IMG/VR virus record: IMGVR_UViG_3300050138_000418
Span: 1 to 48,544 of that record
From: a virus
Direction: 5' to 3' (one strand)
DNA: 48,544 nt
The position numbers and the translations under genes were made by a program. Position 1 is the stretch's first letter. Every line of letters starts with the position of its first letter. The notes beneath the pieces are model-generated. The model was not told the DNA's origin. It searched no databases and saw only the letters and a program-made list of their open reading frames with translations. Of the stretch, positions 29,085 through 38,016 are shown one piece after another.

Positions 29085-29597
29085 TTAATTTCTCAACATT
29101 ACTCGGGTTAAGACCTGGGCGAACGACATCATGGGACGGGTATTCAACGCCCCGAGGTAGGCGGTATCCCCGTCTTCCCCGTCTTGACCTGGAGGACCCA
29201 TCAGTCCCATGACCCCAGCAGCTCCAGCCGCACCTGCAACACCCGCTACGCCCGCAACTCCTGGAAATCCATCAGCCCCATCCTCACCGTCATTTCCCTG
29301 AATGGTATAGCCTTGCGGACCCTGAGCACCCGTGGAGCCTGTTGAGCCGGTTGCGCCTGTCGCTCCACGAACCCCGGGCACCCCGTCCGCGCCATCTTCC
29401 CCCGTATCCCCTGGAGGACCCATTGGGCCCGGGAGACTGCTGCCCGTTGATACAGGAGTTGCCACCGAGCCCGCCGCAGCCACACTGGCCTGCCGTAACG
29501 CCTTGAAGAGCGTTTCAAACATCGTATCGATGTCCTCAACACCCTGGGGGGTCAGGGGCCAGGAGATCCGATACTGTTGCGGGCGCAGAGGAGCCAT
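29085..29597 (-). CDS. Collagen-like repeat virion protein
   Basis: 170 residues. A helical N-terminus (VEDIDTMFETLFKALRQASV) that could trimerise is followed by Gly-X-Y repeats from about residue 57 to 143 (GPMGPPGDTGEDGADG, GATGATGSTGSTGAQG, GFPGVAGVAGVAGAAG), interrupted once by YTIQGND. Collagen-like triple helices form fibrous shafts in phage tails. It sits between the propeller tail proteins and the receptor-binding module, so it may be a fibre shaft or adaptor. Confidence 0.85.
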   Translation of the reverse strand: MAPLRPQQYRISWPLTPQGVEDIDTMFETLFKALRQASVAAAGSVATPVSTGSSLPGPMGPPGDTGEDGADGVPGVRGATGATGSTGSTGAQGPQGYTIQGNDGEDGADGFPGVAGVAGVAGAAGAAGVMGLMGPPGQDGEDGDTAYLGALNTRPMMSFAQVLTRVMLRN

Positions 29598-29598
29598 G

Positions 29599-29940
29599 TT
29601 ACGTGACGATCACGGAGAACTCGCCTTCAACGGTGATAACGAGCGCGGCGCCGTTGCCATCAAGACCTACAAGGAAGTCCGTTGCGAGCATACGCAGATT
29701 GCAGTAATAGTCAAAAGAGCCATTAGCAGCCACAGACTGGCCCTTAAAGAGATTTTTGCCATCTGAGGCGTTACCCGTCGTACTCACGCACAGATTAAAT
29801 GATACCGCGCCTGCCGTAATATTCGCCACATGAATATGCTTGATAATTGTATATATGGGCGTCGTGGCCGGGGTATAGATGTTGGTCGCCGTGGCCGCGA
29901 TATACGCGGGACCAGCGATTTTTGCGGGTGCGTTAGCCAT
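29599..29940 (-). CDS. Small beta-sandwich virion protein
   Basis: 113 residues. KIAGPAYIAATATNIYTPAT, then YTIIKHIHVANITAGAVSFNLCVS and FDYYCNLRMLATDFLVGLDGNG. Such proteins lie near tail-fibre genes in many phages and have an immunoglobulin- or jelly-roll-like strand pattern; function unknown. The product likely coats the tail or head surface. It starts one base after the preceding stop. Confidence 0.7.
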   Translation of the reverse strand: MANAPAKIAGPAYIAATATNIYTPATTPIYTIIKHIHVANITAGAVSFNLCVSTTGNASDGKNLFKGQSVAANGSFDYYCNLRMLATDFLVGLDGNGAALVITVEGEFSVIVT

Positions 29941-29941
29941 A

Positions 29942-31597
29942 CTATCTCCTACCGATCAATTGCACAGGGTTCACTTCATAGCCAAAGAGTTGGACATCTT
30001 GGCCGACTTCATTATTGGCGAGTTCGAGTTGCAGATGCTTGCCACGACCCAGCCGCCCTAATCTCTGCCGATTCAAGCGCATATCGTAGTATTGCGTCAA
30101 CGTCTGGGTGCCGTTCATCGCGCCAATCCGCGAGATCACGTTGAGGTGCCCACCAGTTTGGGCTTTCCCGAGCAAACTGATTTCACCAAAATATTTCTCT
30201 TGATCCGGGACTTCGAGCGCGTGACGTTTACCGATAGCAGAACACGCAATCGCAGTAGATGCGCTATCAGTGCGCAACGCTTGATCGTTGTAAATGTTCT
30301 GGTCTTCTCCGCCAATGACTGGAACATTGGCATCAGTGCTCGTAGTGCGGTTAAAGGCACTCGTCGGCGAGAAGGCGTTGGTCGAATGTGGCCCCCACCA
30401 TGTGCCACAGTTAATGTCGTAGTCTACGAAGGTATCTATCACCGAACTCCCTGCGGAGGCCAAGAAGAGCCGATACCGGGGATGATTTGGGTCGATATGC
30501 GCAAATGCCCCCGAGTAGAGGTCCCGGTTAAAGTAATCATCCGTCGCAAACCATGCCCGAACCTGACCTTTGCCCCCGCTCGCACCTTGATACGCGGAGG
30601 CGCCGGAAATTTGTCCATCCGAGATACATTGAATGCCGTTGGGTCCCCAGCTATAGACGCCATCTTTCCACAAGAAGTAGGCCACATCACGAAACACCCG
30701 CATCGACTCTTGGGATTCCACCCCGAGTTCACGTGAGAGAATCACGCAGTCAAAGTCAATGTTGGTCACATTGTTATTAGAGTCGAGAGTCTCCGCACCT
30801 GTGCCGGTAATCTGGGCCAACAGATTGCGGCGCCCAACTCCAAGCGCATCACGGCGAGGAATCAGCGAAGAGATGCCAAATTGATCTGACCCCAAAGATG
30901 GAATAGGGATAATGTTGGTCTCTGGCCACGCATACTGAATGCCGGCTTCCGTGTAGCGGACATTGTTAATATCAAGGTCCCCGACACCAAAGAGCCGACC
31001 ACGAAACTCAGCGATTAAGGTCAGGTGGGGCGGTGTGCCCAATTTGGGTGCGCCAACCAATGATAAGCCAGCATCTGGCAAATCATCACTCACCGCTGTC
31101 AGGACATTGCCGTCAAGGTCTACCCACTGGAACAACACCGCCCCGCCACTCGTTGGACGATAGATGCGGCGCCCGGTAATCGTATCGGGAGAGATATCTA
31201 GTCCTGAAGCCGTGAGTAATTTACCTGTAATAGTCACCGGCCCTGAGGCTGGGCTATAATCACTTTCAGAGATGATGTTCCCGTATGCATCCTTGGTGAC
31301 GAAGGTATAACGCACACCATTATACGTGCCTGAAAGTCCACCCGAAGTTACACCAGAAAGAATAGGCGCAAGTCGTGGTGGCTTGGGCGTCAACAACCGC
31401 ACCACGCCAGTAGCATCTATAATGAGCGGTTGACTCGGGGTATTCACGAGCACCGTATAGTAGTTGTAGACCCACCAACGCGGCGGCACATCATTGCGGA
31501 GCGTCACACCTGTCGGCAGGATCAGTGGGGCGGAGACTACCCCTGATTCGTTCACCAGTTGCAAATTGGTATTGGCTTGCACCACCATCAATGCCAT
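29942..31597 (-). CDS. Propeller-type tail protein (P22 gp10-like)
   Basis: 551 residues. Beta-rich throughout; an Fn3-like segment at about residues 75-180 (RYTFVTKDAYGNIISESDYSP; GRRIYRPTSGGAVLFQWVD), then a propeller-like region with VFRDVAYFLWKDGVYSWGPNG and CGTWWGPHSTNAF. The pattern of the C-terminal half (IGGEDQNIYNDQ, then YYDMRLNRQRLGRLGRGKHLQLEL) matches tail nozzle/stabilisation proteins of podoviruses. It probably forms the short tail below the head-tail adaptor. Confidence 0.7.
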   Translation of the reverse strand: MALMVVQANTNLQLVNESGVVSAPLILPTGVTLRNDVPPRWWVYNYYTVLVNTPSQPLIIDATGVVRLLTPKPPRLAPILSGVTSGGLSGTYNGVRYTFVTKDAYGNIISESDYSPASGPVTITGKLLTASGLDISPDTITGRRIYRPTSGGAVLFQWVDLDGNVLTAVSDDLPDAGLSLVGAPKLGTPPHLTLIAEFRGRLFGVGDLDINNVRYTEAGIQYAWPETNIIPIPSLGSDQFGISSLIPRRDALGVGRRNLLAQITGTGAETLDSNNNVTNIDFDCVILSRELGVESQESMRVFRDVAYFLWKDGVYSWGPNGIQCISDGQISGASAYQGASGGKGQVRAWFATDDYFNRDLYSGAFAHIDPNHPRYRLFLASAGSSVIDTFVDYDINCGTWWGPHSTNAFSPTSAFNRTTSTDANVPVIGGEDQNIYNDQALRTDSASTAIACSAIGKRHALEVPDQEKYFGEISLLGKAQTGGHLNVISRIGAMNGTQTLTQYYDMRLNRQRLGRLGRGKHLQLELANNEVGQDVQLFGYEVNPVQLIGRR

Positions 31598-34500
31598 TAG
31601 AGTCCCACCAAGCCAATCGCTGGCACAGTCGTTTCCGTGGTGGTATCGCCAGTCAAAAAAGCCGTACGATCTGTAAAGACCGCGCCCGCATCAGACTCCA
31701 AGAGGACCGCTCCAAAGCTCTTACTTCCGCCTGCCACAAAGAGGTTGTTATTCCAAACAAACTGCGAGGTAAGCGGACGTTGCGTCGTGGTTGCCCCGGT
31801 ATAGATGGTGGTCCAAGTCGTCCCATCAAACGACATAATCAGGGAATTAGGACCGGAGTCCCAATAGGTGGCGATTAAGAGCGTATTAAACACACCAAGT
31901 GTTAAGAACCCGTTATACGCGCCAGTATTGGGCCCGGTCTTTGATCCAGCATACGCCCCATCTACTGTCGTGCGGACCAGCACTTTGCCGGCTGACGCTC
32001 CAACATTATCCGTGCCGACATACAGGTTGCCCTTGTAGGAACACATCGAGGTCACACCACCCAGAGTATCACCAGAGAGCGCATGATCTAGTGTCCAGGC
32101 GGTGTCAATTCCCGGACGGATAAAATACACATTCCCCGGTTCGCCATTAGCCAGATTGGTGCCGAGCCACAGTCGATCCATATGCCACGTTAACGCATAG
32201 GGCACTTCACCACCGGTAAATTGTGCTCCCAACGGAGTGAGCACTTGTGAATTTGGATCAAACGAAAACACTCGTCCGGTATAGGTATCGTCTGCGCCCC
32301 CATCAAGAGTGGTGAGATAGAGCATCCCCGCTGCCTGCAGCATCGACAGAATACACTGTGGGGGCACACCCGCAAGGGACGGCATCCGAGTCATCAAGCG
32401 GTCAGAGGTGCCATCAAAAATTCTCAGCGTTGGCTCCTCCACCCCGAGGAGATAGTCGTCCCCCGCATAGATCAAATGGTTGTTGAAGCTCGTCGCAATA
32501 CCCGGCGAGCCCCCTAAAACACCCGCATTACTTCCCGCTGCAAACGCCGCCACCTTATCCCAAGCACGCGGGTGCCGGGGATTCTGTGGCACCGTAATCA
32601 GACTCGACCCACCCGTAAACCCATTGAGTGATTGCCACCAACCGCCCAGATCAGCGGGCACAAAGGCTCCGCCATTAATGACCGAGGTGTTCACGGCAAA
32701 GATAGGATCGGCGGGATTGGCGCTCCATCCACCTGTGACCTGTCCTGCGAGAACAAATACCTCATACTTGGTGAGGTTCGTGTTGAGAGCGGCCCCCACA
32801 CTAATCTGATTGGCGGTGCCTGCGGTAATGGCCGTCGTGCTATCCACACCAGCCAAGGTGCAACTATGTGTCGTGAGATGCGAGGGGTCGCGGAAATACG
32901 CGGCGCTATCCCCCGCAGAAATCATAGCAAAGAGAGGAGACGCGCCATTCAGCGTAAGCGCAATATTCCGTGCTCCCGTACCATCACCCGTATAGGTGCC
33001 AATATACACAGGACCCGTGGTGCTCGCGCTATCGCTATTCCGCCACGCAGAAAAGGCTCCCCCCGGTAACGCCCCGTGCACAGCGGTTTTGGTCGTGATC
33101 TTTCCCTGTCCCGTGGCCACAACCGTTGCCGTTACACCCGTATCCAAGAGGTCGGCTTGATTGGTCGTGTGGCCTGGACCCTTGAAATACACTCCAGTTA
33201 AATCAGTGGCGGCGTGTTCCATCATCAGGAACAAGCCGTCCGGGTTAAAACTGGCGTCTCGTAATTTATTGATGGCGGAGGTCACGCTCGCATTATGCGA
33301 ATACGCTCCGTTCAACACATACCGCATAGCTGGATCGCTAAACCCCACCCATTGATAGGTCTTGCCCGTTTGATTGAGCGCGGCGTTACTCCCCGCGATA
33401 TGCACCACACCTGTGCCATCTGGCAATTGGAGAAATTGTGTACCGCCTTTTTGTGGCGCGGGCGTATAGCTTAATGACCCATGAGATCCCACCATCGAAG
33501 AGAACCAGAATCCTCCCACATTGGCCGTCGCCACAGGTCTTACCCACCACCAATGGATGGGGAGCTTCGTAGTAATGTCTTGTCCGGTGCTATTGCCGGC
33601 GTAAATGCCGGAATACACCGCTGCTGGACTTAATATATCCGCGCCTCCACCAATATACTTTGCCCATTCACTATTCGGGAAGGGCGAGTTATGCACGTTG
33701 ATGGCGGGAAAAGCCAGATCCGGTTCATCCTCTGGTCCCCAGACACCAAGAAATTCTGCCTCCGCATACACGCCCGCAATCTTTTGCATAGAAGTCGCGG
33801 TCGCCTGATATTCAAGTTCAATCGGATAGGACGTGGGCGGGGCTAACGACCCCCCGGCATTGGACAAGAGTAGTTGGCCCCACGAACCCCCGGAAATAGA
33901 GGAAATCGGTGCAATACTAGTTCCCAACCGTGTGGGCCCCCACAACACACCTAAAGTTTGACCGGTGCCTACTGTAGTGGTCTTTGAGGCCACAAGGAGA
34001 CGAATCGTCACGCACCCAAGTTGTTCGTCCTGAAAATCTGTCGTAAGGTTGAGTGTGCCCGCAGCGGAGATTAAGGTCAGCTCATTGTTATTATCGGTCG
34101 AATTTTGCTCACTGTTCACCGGGTTCGCAAGCATCGACCGCCAGTCACCCACCCAATTGATGTGGTTCGCGCCAAAACCCGTTGGTGTTAGCCGTTTGAA
34201 ATGACTTCCCGTCGTCCAATCGAGCCCAATGAGCGTCGGGGGCACCGGAGCGTTAAACCAGTCGTCAATATCCAGCTCCATCCCATTGTAGGAGCCGCCA
34301 TTGGCGAAAAGCGTAGAAGAGGTATGATAACCAGCAGTCCCTAATCCAAATCCGCCAAAAATAACCGGTACAGCGGCAAATTGCGGGGCCCCGTTAACAA
34401 AGAGCACGGCATACCCCGACATGCCCCCAACCGAAAAAGAAAAGATGATGTCAATGCGCGCCCAAACATTCAACGGCAACGTAACAAGACTAGTTCCAAT

Positions 34501-35238
34501 GAGTGTGCCCGGATAGGCGTTATTTCCCTGGTTATAGAGTTTCAGATACCCCGTTGAGGTCAGGAAGAGATTTAGGGCGGGACCGCCGCCTTCTAGTGAG
34601 CCGATGCAGCTCCAAAACGAATCTTGGTTCGTGCCACCCGAAGAATAGGTCCGAGGACGAATATAAATGCGTTCCCACGAACTGGAGTTATGTGGAAGGG
34701 TTGTTGGCAGTGTGCCGGTAATCGTAGTACTGGATTCATTTCGATACGCAAATCCATATCCGTCCGAGGTGCGAGACGCATCACGGGACCCAGAGTAGGG
34801 CGTATTGGACACAATACCCGGGCCATCCGCGAGACTATTCGGAATTTCAAATCCGGTCGCAAATCGCCGCGACATAATCGGCTGGGTCGTTGTGCCAGAA
34901 TGGTTTTCACCGGCAAACACCCCCACCCAATAGAGTGTGCCCCCAGGAGCACCCGCCAAGACATGCGTGAGACCACCCCCATCTACGGTATAGCCGGCAG
35001 GATAGGGCGCACTCTCAATTGCGGTCGTAAGGATACTGGTCGAAGGTAATCCACCCAAATCAATGCGGGGCGCGGGCGGCTTATCTCCGGTGCCATCCCA
35101 GATTGTTGCCCCGTAGGTAGCTGCTGCTGTTTGTGGAGAGACAGCAATGCCATCAGGATGCAATTCCTGATAGCGCAACGCATCATCCAGATTGAGGACG
35201 ATGAAATAGCGTTTATAATGCAATCCGGTAACAGCCAT
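31597..35238 (-). CDS. Large tail protein with lectin-like and propeller domains
   Basis: 1213 residues, the largest gene here. After about 120 residues a concanavalin/LamG-like segment is suggested at about 125-330 (SWERIYIRPRTYSSGG; FFSVGG-like NVWARIDIIFSFSVGGMSG; GMELDIDDWF), and the C-terminal third has repeated propeller-blade motifs (GTSDRLMTRMPSL; MLYLTTLDGG; RLWLGTNLAN; LYVGTDNVG). It may form the tail hub or a carbohydrate-binding tailspike. It starts at a TAATG junction with the short gene before it. Confidence 0.65.
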   Translation of the reverse strand: MAVTGLHYKRYFIVLNLDDALRYQELHPDGIAVSPQTAAATYGATIWDGTGDKPPAPRIDLGGLPSTSILTTAIESAPYPAGYTVDGGGLTHVLAGAPGGTLYWVGVFAGENHSGTTTQPIMSRRFATGFEIPNSLADGPGIVSNTPYSGSRDASRTSDGYGFAYRNESSTTITGTLPTTLPHNSSSWERIYIRPRTYSSGGTNQDSFWSCIGSLEGGGPALNLFLTSTGYLKLYNQGNNAYPGTLIGTSLVTLPLNVWARIDIIFSFSVGGMSGYAVLFVNGAPQFAAVPVIFGGFGLGTAGYHTSSTLFANGGSYNGMELDIDDWFNAPVPPTLIGLDWTTGSHFKRLTPTGFGANHINWVGDWRSMLANPVNSEQNSTDNNNELTLISAAGTLNLTTDFQDEQLGCVTIRLLVASKTTTVGTGQTLGVLWGPTRLGTSIAPISSISGGSWGQLLLSNAGGSLAPPTSYPIELEYQATATSMQKIAGVYAEAEFLGVWGPEDEPDLAFPAINVHNSPFPNSEWAKYIGGGADILSPAAVYSGIYAGNSTGQDITTKLPIHWWWVRPVATANVGGFWFSSMVGSHGSLSYTPAPQKGGTQFLQLPDGTGVVHIAGSNAALNQTGKTYQWVGFSDPAMRYVLNGAYSHNASVTSAINKLRDASFNPDGLFLMMEHAATDLTGVYFKGPGHTTNQADLLDTGVTATVVATGQGKITTKTAVHGALPGGAFSAWRNSDSASTTGPVYIGTYTGDGTGARNIALTLNGASPLFAMISAGDSAAYFRDPSHLTTHSCTLAGVDSTTAITAGTANQISVGAALNTNLTKYEVFVLAGQVTGGWSANPADPIFAVNTSVINGGAFVPADLGGWWQSLNGFTGGSSLITVPQNPRHPRAWDKVAAFAAGSNAGVLGGSPGIATSFNNHLIYAGDDYLLGVEEPTLRIFDGTSDRLMTRMPSLAGVPPQCILSMLQAAGMLYLTTLDGGADDTYTGRVFSFDPNSQVLTPLGAQFTGGEVPYALTWHMDRLWLGTNLANGEPGNVYFIRPGIDTAWTLDHALSGDTLGGVTSMCSYKGNLYVGTDNVGASAGKVLVRTTVDGAYAGSKTGPNTGAYNGFLTLGVFNTLLIATYWDSGPNSLIMSFDGTTWTTIYTGATTTQRPLTSQFVWNNNLFVAGGSKSFGAVLLESDAGAVFTDRTAFLTGDTTTETTVPAIGLVGL

Positions 35239-35519
35239 TAGCTTGTAGAAGCACGCCCAATATAGATAGCAATACCAACACCTTGCACCACACTCTGATC
35301 TGCGAGGGGCAGATCACAGCCACCAAGGATGGTGCCTGCCAGTGTTGAAGTGTTGAACGCAATGAGTCCGGGACGCTTGCGAATCGCGGATTGCCCCGAC
35401 TGAGGGTCGGAGATATAGTTCGCCGCTTGCATGAGTTCGTTGTCCCCAAGCTCCAGCGGGTCCTTATCTACATTCACCCCATTCAGACCCAGCGACTCAA
35501 CAATCAGTGGAGCGGCCAC
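35238..35519 (-). CDS. Short tail-protein N-terminal fragment or adaptor
   Basis: 93 residues from a GTG. The sequence ESLGLNGVNVDKDPLELGDNELMQAANYISDP, then RKRPGLIAFNTS, is the usual N-terminus of propeller-type podovirus tail proteins, but it stops after 93 residues and the following large gene continues in another frame. It is probably a true split gene that is translated as a small adaptor, because the junctions are TAAGTG and TAATG. Confidence 0.7.
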   Translation of the reverse strand: MAAPLIVESLGLNGVNVDKDPLELGDNELMQAANYISDPQSGQSAIRKRPGLIAFNTSTLAGTILGGCDLPLADQSVVQGVGIAIYIGRASTS

Positions 35520-35765
35520 TTAGCCGCCTGCCGGTCCCATGATTGAGCTGCCAGGAGCCATTGGACCCTGAGCGGCCTGCTTCAGCCCAAGCAATGCGGC
35601 TGATTTCGGTGGTCCACCAACAACGCGAGCGTTATAGTTGGCGTGCGCCTTCTTGTGTTTCTTGCCAAACAGATTTGACCCGCCTTCAGGCTTCAATTCT
35701 GCGGGCTTCCCAGGAATCTGAAGATTACTCGGCCCGACGCCACTACCCGGTTGTCCAAATGCCAT
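35520..35765 (-). CDS. Small hypothetical virion protein
   Basis: 81 residues, Gly/Pro/Lys-rich and likely disordered (FGKKHKKAHANYNARVVGG). AAAGGACG precedes the ATG. It lies between the head-tail adaptor and tail genes. No family is recognised; a flexible connector is possible. Confidence 0.6.
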   Translation of the reverse strand: MAFGQPGSGVGPSNLQIPGKPAELKPEGGSNLFGKKHKKAHANYNARVVGGPPKSAALLGLKQAAQGPMAPGSSIMGPAGG

Positions 35766-35777
35766 TCCACACGTCCT

Positions 35778-36866
35778 TTACCAATCTTCGTACAGCCCGT
35801 CAAACAGCCCCTCAACGATTTCTTCTTCCTGCTCTTGGCGCGGGGTCAGGGCCGTCAAGAGGGATTGTTTGTCAGTTGAATAGGTCGCAAACCACGCCGG
35901 GTCCGGGCTGCGATCTTCACGCTCTTTCGCCCGAGCCCATGCCACCGCCCAGGACACGAGAGCATTATCGCTTTCCCCGGGGATGGGGTTGTTGTCCGTC
36001 TCCACAAGTGTAGGAAGCGTAGCCACGTAGACAAGGCGAATCGGGATATCTGAACTGGTTGGTGGAGCGCCTACAATCAATGGCGATCCTACGGGTGAAC
36101 CGGCATTCAAAATATCATAGAATACTGTCATTGCCAATGCGGGATCGGTAATCTGTTGGGCGCGTGCGGCCTGAAAGGTCTGCGAATGATATTGCTTGGG
36201 CTTAAAGTAGATCCATGACGCGGCGGTCGGGTTATTGAACCCAATTGCGTGCGGCTCAATCATCAGGATGCGGAAGCAATCGACGGGAACGCCAGTAAAA
36301 TTGGTTGTTACCCCAGAGGTGCCCGCCGGATACTTACACGACTGGTCATCGAGGATTTTGACAAAGTGGCCTTGATGAAGGTCGATAATCCCTCGCCACA
36401 AGTCCTGACAGCCCTTGATAATAATGTCTAGGAGTTCCGCTTCGGTCCAATAGGGCTGGGTGATCCCAGAGGTATTGATGGCAGGAGCGACAGCGCTATC
36501 TCCGGCGAGCCCGGTATCGTTAAAGGTGGTCGCTGCCGTGGTGGAACCGATTTTCCCCGTCGTCGTCGGACTGCTCCCGGCGGTAACAGTGCGATAGAGG
36601 TCGTAGCCCGTTGCACCCGGGACGGCTTGCCAATTAAGTTGGTTATAATTCGTACCTGAGAGCGTAGCATTCGCTGTTGCCACCGTTGTGCCTTGGCTTG
36701 CATCACTGGACCCCACAGAATTGGTAGCCACGATGGCATAGGTGATGGAGGTAGTGCCCGGGGTGCCTTGCGGCGCCACCAGTGGCGAACCCGGCGTAGT
36801 TAAAGCGAGTGTTTCATGGAGCCGTGTCCGCACCGCTTGTCGAATATTTGAAAGAACAGTTGCCAT
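35778..36866 (-). CDS. Head-tail adaptor with inserted Fn3-like domain
   Basis: 362 residues. The outer parts (MATVLSNIRQAVRTRLHE; then WTEAELLDIIIKGCQDLWRGIIDLH and ALVSWAVAWARAKEREDRSPDP) have the helical pattern of podovirus head-tail connector/adaptor proteins (P22 gp4-like, DUF6682-type). Residues about 22-130 are an Fn3/Ig-like insertion (TSITYAIVATNSVGSSDASQG; WQAVPGATGYDLYRTV), common in such adaptors and often surface-exposed. It seals the portal and binds the tail. Confidence 0.75.
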   Translation of the reverse strand: MATVLSNIRQAVRTRLHETLALTTPGSPLVAPQGTPGTTSITYAIVATNSVGSSDASQGTTVATANATLSGTNYNQLNWQAVPGATGYDLYRTVTAGSSPTTTGKIGSTTAATTFNDTGLAGDSAVAPAINTSGITQPYWTEAELLDIIIKGCQDLWRGIIDLHQGHFVKILDDQSCKYPAGTSGVTTNFTGVPVDCFRILMIEPHAIGFNNPTAASWIYFKPKQYHSQTFQAARAQQITDPALAMTVFYDILNAGSPVGSPLIVGAPPTSSDIPIRLVYVATLPTLVETDNNPIPGESDNALVSWAVAWARAKEREDRSPDPAWFATYSTDKQSLLTALTPRQEQEEEIVEGLFDGLYEDW

Positions 36867-37477
36867 TAGGAGGTCTTTCCGGCCTTCCCCGCTTTGGGGT
36901 TCTGCACCTTGACATTCCAGCGCGGATCAATGGTCATCACGCCTCCGGGGTCCACATCAGGCCGATCTAAGAGGTATTTTGGGTCGATTCCTTCGCCTTT
37001 GCCGTTGACCGGAGACGCGATGCCCTGGAGCACCATTGCACCCCGGGCATGACCCACAACCAAGTGTGTGCCCGGGTCCTCGATCCGTTTGCGCATCTCT
37101 GGCACGAATCTTGCGAGATAGGAATCAATAGATTCGCCATTCGGAGCTGAGACATCGGGAGTGCGGATCAGCTCTTTCATCTGAGGAAGCGAGTCTGTGA
37201 CCTTGGTGCCCGCGAGGTCGCCCGTATTCCAATCCCTGATATTTGGCTCTAATTTGGGCGCCATTCCGAGGTGTTTACCTACTATCTCGGCGGTTTGGGC
37301 CGCTCTAGGAAGGTCCGAGGCGGAGAAGGTGTCGGGGCGCAAGGACAACTGCGACCCCGCATCATGGGCTTGCTGCTCACCCTTGGGCGTTAGCGGAACT
37401 GGAAGCCAGCCGCGTAGCCGTTCTTCTGTTCCGCCCTTATTGAGTGCGGACGCCCCATGTCGAATGTAAATCAGCAC
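36866..37477 (-). CDS. Histidine phosphatase (phosphoglycerate-mutase superfamily)
   Basis: 203 residues from the GTG at 37477, five bases after GGAGGG. LIYIRHGASALN is the RHG catalytic motif, followed by SDLPRAAQTAEIVG, an acidic DWNTGDLAG and VVGHARGAM (second catalytic His). These residues form the complete active site of the branch 1 histidine phosphatases. The substrate is unknown. The gene lies between head completion protein genes, coupled to the adaptor gene by a TAATG junction, which is unusual. It may dephosphorylate a virion or host component. Confidence 0.85.
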   Translation of the reverse strand: MLIYIRHGASALNKGGTEERLRGWLPVPLTPKGEQQAHDAGSQLSLRPDTFSASDLPRAAQTAEIVGKHLGMAPKLEPNIRDWNTGDLAGTKVTDSLPQMKELIRTPDVSAPNGESIDSYLARFVPEMRKRIEDPGTHLVVGHARGAMVLQGIASPVNGKGEGIDPKYLLDRPDVDPGGVMTIDPRWNVKVQNPKAGKAGKTS

Positions 37478-37491
37478 CAACCCTCCCCGGG

Positions 37492-37959
37492 TTAGAGAAG
37501 ATAATCCGCTCCAACCGAGAAGGTCTCACTCGCCGTCGCCACCGTCGCCACGAGCCGCCACGCAGGACCTAGATGTTGATTGATCGTTACACCCGTGCTA
37601 TCTGCGATGCCTGTGAGTCCCGGATAGATGGTAATCAAGGCTCCCGTATTATTATTCAGCGCCGCCGTCGCCGCACCCGCTAAGTCAATCCAGGTATTCG
37701 TATAGGGATTCCGCACCTGGACTTTCACCACCACCGTGCCCGACCCGTTGGCGACCGTGGTATAGAGGCGCACCCCTTTGGCATTCGGGTTATATTGTTC
37801 CGCCGACGCATAGACGCCATCGGAGTTGACGCCTCCGTTTTGCGCCCGCGCCGCCGTGACAAAGATATACCCGGCATTTTGGAGGGCGTCGCCGCTGGTC
37901 ATGTCAACGGGAAGCGACCCCATGACTGGACCATTCACATGATAATCAGAACTTGGCAT
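37492..37959 (-). CDS. Beta-rich virion protein
   Basis: 155 residues with AGGAAAC before the ATG. YASAEQYNPNAKGVRLYTTVANGSGTVVVKVQVRNPYTN is a typical jelly-roll decoration or head surface pattern known from many podoviruses (TWIDLAGAATAALN). Probable head decoration or tail-associated protein. Function not established. Confidence 0.65.
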   Translation of the reverse strand: MPSSDYHVNGPVMGSLPVDMTSGDALQNAGYIFVTAARAQNGGVNSDGVYASAEQYNPNAKGVRLYTTVANGSGTVVVKVQVRNPYTNTWIDLAGAATAALNNNTGALITIYPGLTGIADSTGVTINQHLGPAWRLVATVATASETFSVGADYLL

Positions 37960-38016
37960 AACTGTTTCCTGTGGGTAAAGATGAGGGTGGGTTACTACCC
38001 CACCCCCAGGTTACAA

